Origin: Hyaloperonospora brassicae
Lineage: Eukaryota > Oomycota > Peronosporomycetes > Peronosporales > Peronosporaceae
Assembly (NCBI GenBank): GCA_947650285.1
Contig: CANTFL010000174.1
Coordinates: 806,001 to 870,000, forward strand
Length of the DNA stretch: 64,000 bases
Direction: 5' to 3'
The notes under the pieces are model-generated. The model saw nothing but the letters and a program-made list of their open reading frames with translations. It was not told the DNA's origin and searched no databases. Positions within the stretch are counted from its first letter, which is position 1. Every line of letters starts with the position of its first letter. Of the stretch, positions 24,416-33,989 are shown in pieces. Position numbers and translations under genes: made by a program.

Positions 24416-24805
24416 TGTAACGGGGCAGCCCGTTACATGAAATTGTCACTTTAAGTAAAGTGACAATAAAGAATATAAAGATGGATATTCTTTAAACAAT
24501 ATCACCAAAGTGGTGATATTGAAGGGTCGACCAAAGGGTCTGTTCATTGGTTGATATCGTGATGATATCAACCCACCAATCGCCGCAAGACGCGCGCAAT
24601 GAGTGGTGACGAGACGTCACCATACATGCAGTTATATTAGTATGATTGAATTAAGTCAAACGAAGAGACAGTAGTTTGAAGACTTAATTTATTAATATAA
24701 CAGTTCTACTTTTACCCTACCTACGCTTCCTCGCTCGCCACGTGTACGTCCGTCGGGGCACCCAAATCCCTTGCGTTAAGTTACGCAAGGGTGTGCCCCG
24801 TTACA
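24416..24805 (+). repeat. E1 5' LTR
   Basis: Begins TGTAACGGGG and ends CCCCGTTACA, perfect TG...CA borders. The first 106 bp are four consecutive perfect hairpins with 9-11 bp arms (24416-24437, 24443-24466, 24468-24493, 24497-24521). Confidence 0.95.
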
Positions 24806-24849
24806 CCTGGTAGCACTTTGTAGTCCTTCCAAGGACCACATCATCCAAC

Positions 24850-26004
24850 ATGAACATGTTGGATGAAGAAGACACCTTTCACGCCACGCGTGAAGGGATT
24901 ACCCATTTGAGTGACATCGAATGGGGTGCGGTAGAACGAATGAGTTCTACCGTAGGCGAACTCGTCGTCAGCACCATGTTGGAGTCTCTAGACAGAGACC
25001 AACAACATACAGCTATCGCCAAGTTCATTCACAATGAACTTGCTCTCGAGAGGGAGAAAGTAGCCTTGCTTCACCAGCAAGGCTCTCAACAGGCCGAGCA
25101 GTTGAGAGAACTCGGTGCTCAACAGACGGAGCTGTTGAGACAGCAGCAATTCCATGCTGCTGTGGGCGGGACGGCGCATGCGCGTCGTCCCGAAGTGATG
25201 AAAGTCGACATCTCCAAGTACAGTGGAGTCCCGGAGGACTCCCTGTTACTATGGTTTGTCGAACTCGACAGAGCCCTAAGGGCTCGTCGCGTCGAAGATG
25301 AGCAAATGAAACTCACATTTGCTCAGACCCACTTGGCAGGGCGTGCCAAAACTTGGTCCCTGGGACTCGAGAGTAGCGACCTAAACGTGTTTAGGTCGCT
25401 AGATGACTTCAGGTCCCGGCTCAGACAAACGTTTGAGCCGCCACGTGCTGAGTTCAGGGCTCGTTCAGAGCTCCTGAAACTCAAGCAGGGTAAGCGTGAT
25501 GTGCACGCTTACGCACAACATATACGACTCCTTGCGAGTAGTATAACTGCAAACCCAGTTCATGAACACACGTTGATTACGGTGTTCATGCAAGGGCTCG
25601 CAGAAGGGCCCGTCAGGAGCCACCTGTTCCGCCTTGAGCTGAATACGCTTGAAGAAGCGATATCAGCCGCGGAACAGGAAGACTTTAGCATGAGACAGGC
25701 TCATGCTAGCTCAAACTCTTGCCGTCCACCGAGACGACAAGAGATCGGAGGTCCAGAACCAATGGACCTCTGTTATGTTGAGAGCGAGAGACCTCGCTCT
25801 ACAAGCAACAAGCGATTGCAGAGGTGCAATCGCTGTCAGAAGTTAGGGCACTACGCATACGAGTGTAGTGCTCCACGCCCAGTACCAAACAGTACTGAGC
25901 GAAATGGACGACCTTTAGACAGAAAGGGCAATGGGCGTGGGTCCAGCGCTGTTGCGAAGCCGCAACAGCGAGACGGACCATCAAAAAATGGTCGGGGTCA
26001 GTAG
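24850..26004 (+). CDS. E1 gag polyprotein
   Basis: Nucleocapsid precursor, 384 residues, intact from ATG 24850 to TAG 26002-26004. The middle is a retrotransposon-gag domain (around residues 125-260; LLLWFVELDRAL, LKLKQGKRDVHAYAQ). A CCHC zinc knuckle C-x2-C-x4-H-x4-C (CNRCQKLGHYAYEC) sits at about 326-339, and the C-terminus is Arg/Gly/Lys-rich. The N-terminal Gln-rich region may be coiled coil. gag is not interrupted, unlike pol. Its stop lies inside the stem of the frameshift hairpin. Confidence 0.92.
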   Translation: MNMLDEEDTFHATREGITHLSDIEWGAVERMSSTVGELVVSTMLESLDRDQQHTAIAKFIHNELALEREKVALLHQQGSQQAEQLRELGAQQTELLRQQQFHAAVGGTAHARRPEVMKVDISKYSGVPEDSLLLWFVELDRALRARRVEDEQMKLTFAQTHLAGRAKTWSLGLESSDLNVFRSLDDFRSRLRQTFEPPRAEFRARSELLKLKQGKRDVHAYAQHIRLLASSITANPVHEHTLITVFMQGLAEGPVRSHLFRLELNTLEEAISAAEQEDFSMRQAHASSNSCRPPRRQEIGGPEPMDLCYVESERPRSTSNKRLQRCNRCQKLGHYAYECSAPRPVPNSTERNGRPLDRKGNGRGSSAVAKPQQRDGPSKNGRGQ

Positions 26005-26026
26005 GGGCGGAGCGCCCTACTGATCC
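25983..26026 (+). promoter_or_regulatory. -1 ribosomal frameshift signal joining gag to pol
   Basis: Slippery heptamer A AAA AAT (25983-25989) in the correct gag phase, a 5-8 nt spacer, then a stem TCAGTAGGG (25998-26006) pairing with CCCTACTGA (26015-26023) around an 8-nt loop; three more outer pairs (one wobble) are possible. The pol frame is -1 relative to gag and overlaps the gag end. E2 keeps the same A-run and identical stem with a changed loop. Strongly supported by pattern; untested experimentally. Confidence 0.8.
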
Positions 26027-29000
26027 AGCAACCTCAATAGAATTTGCAAATCTCTTGACGAAAGTTGCTCCAGATACACAATCATTGTGTGTCTCTGCAC
26101 CTGGTGATGACGTTTCGCTCATCACCTTGAAGTTGGAAGCGACAAATGATTTGTCGCTTCGTGCCCTAGTAGACTGTGGGGCGTCGAACAACTTTGTTCG
26201 TCGCCAGTCACTAGAGGGTCGTAGGCTCAAGTTCGTTGAGCGCGACATTCCCCTCACAAGGATGACGGTGCGCCTTGCAACAGGCGCATCGATAACCGTT
26301 GAGAAACGTGTAGTAGGAATCCACTACACGTTAGAGGGCGAGCAGTACGATGATGATTTCATCGTACTAGATCTGGATGACAAACTTGATGTCATCCTGG
26401 GATTACCTTGGCTCAGAAAATACGAGCCAAGGGTGAGCTGGCAGCATCGATCCGTGAAGATGCCTGCTGCTTGTTCATCAGATGGCCATCTGATGAACAT
26501 CTTGGAGCGTCCACAAGCGTGTGGATGTTCTGCGAGTGAGTGCGATGGCCTCACTTGCGGTACGGTCGTTAGCACGACTGCACAAGGTCACAGTGTAGTT
26601 GATCACCACACTGTGGAGCAAGCTCCCGGCGGCTGTACAGAAGTACAGGCTGCGCCGAAGGTCCACCACTCGAACAAGTCGAGTGGACCGGGACATGGAT
26701 GCATACCTAGCGGGCAGCATCTTAGAAGAAAGAAATCTGTTGCCCCCAAGGGGCAACATGAAAATCCTAGGTCGACTGGAGAGTCGACCGTAGAGGATCG
26801 GTTCCTGACTGTGGTTGCACAGCCACAGTCGGAAGACGTCGAGGGAATAAGTCCCCACGTACTTGAGGAAGGAATTCCTCAAGAGTCGCTTGCTGAGGGA
26901 TTAGGCCCTCAGCAACCTGTGGAAGCAAGTTCCCAGGAAGAAACTGAGACGTTGAACGTCTTGGTTAATGACGGATCAAGCGTAGGCGCTTATACGCTTG
27001 ATCTGATTGTGCCTCCGAAGTTGACTTCGGAGATAACTCAGTTGCCAACGCTAGAACCGAAACGGTTCTTGCGTGATCTGCGTAGTGGCAAAGTCAAGCA
27101 GATCTGCATACTCGTCACAGAGGACGAGTATGTGACCGACATTCGGTCGGCAACAGTATTTGCTGAGAACGAACGGGTTATCAGCAGCTCATCGATGGAC
27201 GAAAGTGTCCTCGATGAGAAGACTCGGATTGAGCGATACGCGTCCCAATCCTGGGAGTCACTTCAGGCAAATCCTTTGTATAAGGATTTGATCGAATTCA
27301 GGGATGTGTTCCCTGAATCCGTACCTTGCGAGTTGCCTAAGGACAAAGGCACTCGACACGAGATCGAGCTCAAACCGGGCTCGAAATACTGTGTCATGAA
27401 GCAGTGGCCACTGCCTCGTGAACAAGTGATAGCGATCGACAAGTTCTTTGCCGATCGCTTAGCAGCGGGCCATGTGAGGGAATCAACATCCCCTCACAGC
27501 TCTCCGACCTTCTGTGTGCGAAAGGCCACAGGAGGGTGGCGGATAGTGCACGCTTTCAACAAGTTGAATGCTGCAACGGTACCGGCTCAGACGCCGATAC
27601 CGAGGAAGGACGTAATCATAGATGGTATGTCAAAGAGTACCATCTTTTCGTCCATGGATCTGATGGATGAATTCTATCAGATCATGATGCGTGAACGGGA
27701 CGTCCCGTTCACGGCAGTGAGTACCCCCAGCGGGATGCTGTGGGAGTGGCTAGTGATGCCACAGGGGCTGAGTAATGCCCCTGCAACATTCAACAGATGT
27801 GTAACAAATCTGTTGAGACCGGTGCGAGACTTCGCACCGAGTTACTTCGACGATGTGTTCGTCCATAGCCGGGCTATGGACGGAAGGACGGACGCGGAAG
27901 CTCACAGATGACACGTTCGTCAGCTTCTTCAACTTATGCACAAGCATAAGTTGTACGTAAACCTCAAGAAGTGTATATTCGCGGCTAGCGAAATACCACT
28001 TCTTGGGTGCATCGTGGGGAAACACGGCATACGCCCTGATCCCGAAAAGATCAAGACGATCACCGACTGGCCCGTGCCAGTCGACGTCAAGGGACTGCGG
28101 AAGTTCCTTGGGCTAGCGGCGTACTTGCACAAGTACTAGCGCAAATACGCCGAGATGACTGTGCATATTTCTTGTTTACTCAAGCAAAATGTGAAGTGGT
28201 CATGAAACGATGACTATCAGCGTTCATTTGAAGGTATCAAGCAGATCTTCATGCAATCGCCCATACTGGCGATTGCATATCAGGAAAGGTCATTTCACGT
28301 GGTCTGTGACGGCAGAGATTTTGCGATCGGATGCGCGTTGACGCAATTTGACAGAGATGGCGCGGAGCGCGTCAGCTGCTACCAATCGCGTCAGCTGCAA
28401 GCAGCTGATCGCAATTAACCAGTGCATGACTAGGAACTCCTTGCCATGAAGTACGCACTCGCTAAGTTTCGCGTCTATACCTTGGGAGATATACCGTTTG
28501 TTGTCTACACGGACCATGCGTCACTACACTGGCCGTAAACAGCCCGCACCTCTCGCAAAGAATGGCGAGGTGGCTGTCTTTCTTCGCGGAGTATAACTTC
28601 TCCGTGGAGTATAAACCGGGACGACTCAATGTCGTCGCGGATGCTCTTTCGCGCCGGCCCGATTTCGAGCCGGACGCGCAATCCAACAGTGAGGACAAGC
28701 CCACTATTGCGACACTGTCAGTCAGTGTCCCGTCGTCAAGCTTTACTTGACGACGTACGAAAGGCATACGCGGAAGATAAGGATCTTCTGCGATTGATGG
28801 ATCATCTGGTGAATCCATCCAGTAAATCCATGAGGGATTTACCGGCTTTGTACCGATCCTCGTCGGATCGGTATAGTAACACGCAACGGATTGCTGTACT
28901 ATACAGCTGTTGCCGACGACACGCCTCGTGTCGTCGTACCCGCTCATCATGATTTGCGATTGCGCATCATGTATGAGTGTCACGATGCCCCAACAAGCGG

Positions 29001-30899
29001 CCATCGTGGTAGAGAAAAGACTTACCTCACGGTAAGTCGCGACTTTTACTGGCCCCGCCAGTATCAGTTTGTTCGCAAGTACATACGTGCTTGCGAAGTT
29101 TGTCAACGGGTGAAGCCTAGTCCTTCATCCCGTGCGCCATTGCAGCCTCTGCCTGTTCCGACAGAGTGCTGGCAGTCCGTTTCAATGGACTTCGTCTTCG
29201 GGTTTCCCGAAGACGCTCACAAGAATAATGGTATTCTTGTGTTTGTAGACCGATTCAGCAAGATGGTCCATCTTGCTGCTGTCCCTGAGTCAATCAAGGC
29301 TCAAGGTTGTGCTCGTGTCTTTCTAGACACGGTCTTTAGACTCCACGGGTTACCCCGTGAACTCGTATCCGACCGTGACCCTCGGTTCACGGCGGAATTA
29401 TGGCAAACCGTGTTCCGTACTCTCGGAACACGATTGAAGATGTCCACTTCTGACCATACAGAAACAGATGGTCAGACGGAACGTGCGAACCGTGTCCTCG
29501 AAGAGATTCTTCGAGGATATGTCCACTCGTTTCCGAGTTGGAGCGAATTCCTACCCATGGTGGAATTCGCCATCAATAATTCGGTGCATGCTTAAACACA
29601 GCACACACCGTTTTACGTGAATGGCCTACGCCATCCACGTGTGCCCACCCTTATAGAGTGTGACTCTTGGATAAGGGGGGGAGGGACTCGCTCGAGCAAA
29701 AACCGTTTTGGCTCTTGCTCATCACGTGTCGACGCAAACGTCGTCACGTATGATGCCGATGTCGATCAAGTCGACATCGATGAAGAAGATCATCTCAATA
29801 ATAGCGAAGACGCTATTATTGATTCAGATGATAATGACGATGCTGGTATATTCAGCATCGCCAACGATTATGCCAGCGAGGAAGAAGACAACCTCGCTGA
29901 AGAAGAGAGCAATCTCTTAGCAGTGCGCACGAAGCGCACTGACAGACAAAACAAAGAGTCAGCAGAGAACTTCCTGCTGACTCGAGAAGCGGTAGTCCGT
30001 TTCGTTCAGGACTCCATCGCAAATGCGGTGGACCGTCAGAAACGGAACGCAGACAAGAATGGAAGAGCAAATGTTCTTTCATTTAAGGTTAATGACCTAG
30101 TACTACTGTCAACGGTAAACCTACCTGGACATGCAGTCACTAGTGTCGGCAGTAGTAAACTACTGCCGAAATACATTGGGCCATTTCGAGTGTTGCATCG
30201 CAAGGGCAATGCATACACACTCGAATTGCCACGTAGGATGCGCACGCATCCTACGTTTTACGTGGGGAGGCTTAGGTCGTACTGTCAGTACGAGCCTTCT
30301 TCTTCCGATGAAGATAGCCCCCACGTTCAAGAACATCCATCAAGTTCTTGCGTTCGCGCTCCAGACGATCCGTCTGGTCGCGCAGATATGATACCTCGGT
30401 ATTCAACCGAGTTATCTCTCCGCGAGCTGTCGCCAGCTCGCCGAAAAGGAGCGGACATCCCGCTCGACCTGAAGCTGCGCCGTGGCATAATCGGCGCGAT
30501 CCCTCGCCCGATCAGCCTCGTGACCCTTGCGGTTCTTCCGCACGGTGTCGGTCAAAGCGTAGCGTCGGTCGCGCTCGTGCTTCAAGTCATCGCGCAATTC
30601 ATCGATTGCGCGATCCATCTCGTAAGGATCGAGATGGTGGGCCTGGGGTTCTGGAGGAGGTCTTTCCTCCTCCACCACATCCTTTGGTGGATGCTCACGG
30701 TGATCAACGCTTTCTAGTGGAGCGTATCTTGAATCACCGTGACGATTCAGGATCAAGGACGAGCTACCTCGTCCAGTGGAGGGGGTATCCACCCTCTTGG
30801 AACAGCTGGGAGCCCCGCTCTCAGCTGTTGATGGATGTTGAAGGTCTCGTCCGCCAGTATGACGAGACCCATCCGATGAGTCCTGTGGCCCATCGGTAA
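25990..30899 (+). pseudogene. E1 pol (protease, RT, RNase H, integrase, chromodomain), interrupted
   Basis: The -1 frame is open from the gag overlap to a TGA at 27909-27911 (protease VDCGASNN; RT motifs SSMDLMDEF, PQGLSNAPATF and catalytic YFDDVFVHS). After it the same frame continues with LLGCIVGKHGI, stops at TAG 28137-28139 and again near 28202. In RNase H, TAA and TAG follow in what should be PVHD-ELLAMKYAL, and a frameshift lies near 28540. Integrase (28891-29595) has the HHCC finger, CEVCQRVK, and DFVFGFPED; a TAA interrupts it at 29593. The C-terminal GPY/F region reads LLPKYIGPFRV and a chromodomain (about 30690-30880, YLVQWRGYPPSWNSWEP) is in a shifted frame. The product could not be made as one chain. 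Confidence 0.9.
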
Positions 30900-31869
30900 A
30901 CACGCGTTCGAGGCGCTTGTAGACGGATTGCAAGTTTGCAATCGCGTCACGCATCTCAGCCGAGATGTGTGCCCTTCCCCAGGGCGAATCTAGGGAATAC
31001 ACATCCCTATGTGCACGCTGCGAGTTGTCAACACAACTCGCACAAGGGTCTCCCCATGTGAGGCAAGGAATGCCTGCCTCACTAGATAAACAATGCAACC
31101 GGTACCTAGCACCGGTTGGCGTTCGCCGTTCGAACCTGAGGCGTGTTGCCTCAAGTTTCTTGAGCCAACCCTCTCGTCCAAAATTCTTGACGTTTTGGAC
31201 GAACGCGTTCCACGCAGCCAAAAGCGATGTTTTGTCACGCTTTTGGTTGCTGTTGTACCATCGATGTCTAAGGAAGACATCGAGATAAAAGTCTTCTTCA
31301 GCGCGAAAGTTCTTCGCGCTGGAACTCAAGCCGTGAAGCTCGGTTGCATCGAATAAGGGTATTCGATGGTGTTGGCCTGTCTCGTGAGACAGGCTATTGA
31401 TGAGTTGTTCGGGCAAACGCCACGGCTTCAACTCATCACGCTTCACAGTGGTACCCTTGTCGGTACCACGGCTCCCAGATTGACGACGGCTCGCGCCATC
31501 GTCATCACGCTCGAGCGAATACGCACGAGCCGGAGGTGGTGAAGAATAGAACTCACCACCCTGATCATCGTCATCACTGCCGAACATACTGTGATGCGAA
31601 TCACGAGTCCGTTCGTTCGGCAGTGGCCTTGGCGAATACTGAGGCGTCGCCGGTGAGCGAGACGCCTCTGGAGCATTGCCCGAGTCAGACACGTCTGACT
31701 CGCCAGAGTAGATGACCTCCACATCGGGGTCATCGTGCGCACGCGGCGTGGTACCGCGTGCACCTGCAGCACCTGTTGCTGCAGGCGAAGAAGGGGCGGC
31801 AGACGACGAAGCGTCTGCCGCAGAGGCTTGCACAGCACCAGGCTGTGTGGGTCTTGAGTCACCTCGCAT
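30412..31869 (-). CDS. E1 antisense ORF, unknown function
   Basis: 485 codons uninterrupted from ATG 31869 to TAA 30412, antisense to the pol 3' end (overlapping the chromodomain) and to the pol-LTR spacer. I recognise no domain. N-terminal about 150 residues are Ser/Pro/Asp-rich and low complexity; the middle (roughly 160-300) looks folded, with RIPLFDATELHG, VFLRHRWYNSNQ and SREAG/SSEAGIPCL-type blocks; the C-terminus is a charged coiled coil (ERDRRYALTDTVRKN). E2 contains a diverged homologue in the matching antisense position, in which these blocks are kept at protein level, which argues that the frame is coding. Plant Ty3/Gypsy elements such as RIRE2 and Grande carry unrelated antisense genes in the same place. 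Confidence 0.7.
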   Translation of the reverse strand: MRGDSRPTQPGAVQASAADASSSAAPSSPAATGAAGARGTTPRAHDDPDVEVIYSGESDVSDSGNAPEASRSPATPQYSPRPLPNERTRDSHHSMFGSDDDDQGGEFYSSPPPARAYSLERDDDGASRRQSGSRGTDKGTTVKRDELKPWRLPEQLINSLSHETGQHHRIPLFDATELHGLSSSAKNFRAEEDFYLDVFLRHRWYNSNQKRDKTSLLAAWNAFVQNVKNFGREGWLKKLEATRLRFERRTPTGARYRLHCLSSEAGIPCLTWGDPCASCVDNSQRAHRDVYSLDSPWGRAHISAEMRDAIANLQSVYKRLERVFTDGPQDSSDGSRHTGGRDLQHPSTAESGAPSCSKRVDTPSTGRGSSSLILNRHGDSRYAPLESVDHREHPPKDVVEEERPPPEPQAHHLDPYEMDRAIDELRDDLKHERDRRYALTDTVRKNRKGHEADRARDRADYATAQLQVERDVRSFSASWRQLAER

Positions 31870-32004
31870 AGAGATGTTAACTATGCGAGGTCAAGCGGAA
31901 AGTGAGTGGAACGGACCAAACAAGTGCTCCCTGTCCCAATGGTGGCCAACGGGTGGCCTCCATATTTCGATAGTCACACGGTGACTATCAGTTAAGGGGG
32001 GTGA

Positions 32005-32395
32005 TGTAACGGGGCAGCCCGTTACATGAAATTGTCACTTTAAGGAAAGTGACAATAAAGAATATAAAGATGGATATTCTTTAAACAATATCACCAAAGT
32101 GGTGATATTGAAAGGTCGACCAAAGGGTCTGTTCATTGGTTGATATCGTGATGATATCAACCCACCAATCGCCGCAAGACGCGCGCAATGAGTGGTGACG
32201 AGACGTCACCATACATGCAGTTATATTAGTATGATTGAATTAAGTCAAACGAAGAGACAGTAGTTTAAAAGACTTAATTTATTAATATAACAGCTCTACT
32301 TTTACCCTACCTACGCTTCCTCGCTCGCCACGTGTACGTCCGTCGGGGCACCCAAATCCCTTGCGTTAAGTTACGCAAGGGTGTGCCCCGTTACA
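32005..32395 (+). repeat. E1 3' LTR
   Basis: 391 bp, about five differences from the 5' LTR (four substitutions and one inserted A). Same TG...CA borders and hairpin series. Confidence 0.95.
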
Positions 32396-32400
32396 GTACC

Positions 32401-33293
32401 TCACACCTGGTCGCTACTTAACTCTCAAGCCCATCTGGAGGTACCGAAGATCCTCTTCGTCAGCTGTATGATCTCGACCGGAGCTGGCACAATTTGCAAA
32501 CTCTGCATCCATTGGTTCCTTGTACGTGATGTTGCACATTTCGACAGTAGTCATAGACAATGAGCGGCCCAGTCTGGACATCGTCATAAGTCTCTCCCGA
32601 CTTCTCCGCCGTCAACGGTTTGTAGCAGCACCACCACCAATAACTTCATTCGTAGTACCTTCGTTCCTATCATCATACTAAAAGGCTCCATCTGCTTGAG
32701 CTGATTGCACAAGTCGAGGCTTATGACGACACGGCGCAGTGTGATCGCAAACTGGCGCGTGACAGTACTGCTGCATACAATACGCGATCCATTGTGACGG
32801 GGTAGCTAAACACTTCCACAGACACACACGTGTCACGTCTCCTGGTCACAGCGGCGACCTTGCTACCAGGTGTGTCCACCGACATCTCGTTGACCTCACC
32901 ATTGTTATGCCATTTGCTAAAGGTATCACGAGCTCAGCGCTCTATCAGGCGTTTTGCGCATTGCGTCAGCGTCCGAGGTAGCACTTCGGGAAAGAGGCTC
33001 ATGTGCAGAGCACAGTTAATGTCTGATGTATAGCTCCTTTGCGAAAGTCATTCAACATTACACGAAGCGCGTGTTGTAGCGTAGCACCCTGGCGATTACC
33101 GGAAGAAGTGCGGCACACAATGAGAGCACGCAGCGAAAGAGAATGCCATTCAGCCATGTCCTGGACCGCTCCTGCTGCAACAAACCTCATCAGCGGCTTC
33201 GTTGCTTGTGTCGCTGGGAACGACGCTGACGAGCCTGGGAGGTCATTTGTGATGACATTCAGCAGCCCCGCACAACTGGTGCTTCACCGTTGG
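32401..33293. other. spacer between E1 and E2
   Basis: 893 bp of non-element sequence. Short coding-like pieces exist on both strands (for example + strand LELIAQVEAYDDTAQC near 32700 and - strand AGAVQDMAEWHSLSLRAL near 33150), but none forms a gene I can assign; probably host gene debris between insertions. Confidence 0.35.
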
Positions 33294-33737
33294 TGTAATG
33301 GGGGCACGCCTTGCGTCAATTTAACACAAGGTTGTGTGCACCCAACGTCACGTACACGTGGCGGTAGGAAGCGCAACCAAAGCAAACAGAACCCGAAAGC
33401 TCGTTCTGAAGAAAAAGTAAAACTGTTGTTTAATATAGTTAAGTTTCTTCCCAAATTATCTTTCGCCTCAATCTAACTATATTAAACTACCATCTCCTAT
33501 GTGGGTCTTTTGCTCACCACCCATTGCGCGTGTCCAGCAGCGATTGGCGGTTAAATTGGTTGATGTACCGTGTACGTCAACCAAGAAGTGTAGACCGCAC
33601 GGATATTACCCTTGAAGGCAATATTCCGACAACATCAGTCTTCTCAAGTGATGTTTTTTGAACATTATCAAAAATAGATAACGTCCAAAAATTGATACGA
33701 AAGCATCAACTTTTATGTAACGGGGTAGCCCGTTGCA
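33294..33737 (-). repeat. E2 3' LTR (left in window)
   Basis: 444 bp, starts TGTAATGGGGG and ends CCCGTTGCA on the + strand. Aligns with 40978-41419 and with the solo LTR at 43291. Confidence 0.85.
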
Positions 33738-33989
33738 TCACTCCACCCTTGACCGTCAGTCACTATAGTGACTGATATGATTGATTGGTGAAGGAGTGAC
33801 CACCGACGTGTTGATCTGGGGACGGGGAGCACTTGTTCGTCTTTTCCTGCTCATTTTGACTTTTCAGCGCATGACGAGTCTGTCCATGCGCTGCGCGAAC
33901 AAGGCCGCGTTTGAAGAGGCTGCACGAATGAGTGCAGCCGGAGAATAAGCTGTCCAAGACTCAGCAGCAGGCGATAATACGCCTGCAAC

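Larger units (their letters stand above)
24416..32395 (+). mobile_element. E1: Ty3/Gypsy LTR retrotransposon with chromodomain and antisense ORF
   Basis: 7.98 kb, flanked by the 5-bp target duplication GTACC (24411-24415 and 32396-32400). LTRs 390/391 bp; between them gag, a -1 frameshift site, pol in the order protease-RT-RNase H-integrase-chromodomain (Ty3/Gypsy order, chromovirus type), then a long antisense ORF. The 3' LTR is preceded by the polypurine tract AAGGGGGGTGA. The stretch after the 5' LTR (CCTGGTAGCACTTTG) is in primer-binding position. LTRs differ at about five positions, so insertion is fairly recent, yet pol carries several stops. The whole element is built of closely spaced perfect inverted repeats (see findings). 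Confidence 0.95.

Noticed and set aside
28097..28139. Recoded stop codons in E1 pol (suppressed TAG/TGA)
   Set aside because: Stops occur in several types together with frameshifts and E2 shares decay; mutation plus gene conversion explains them better than readthrough.
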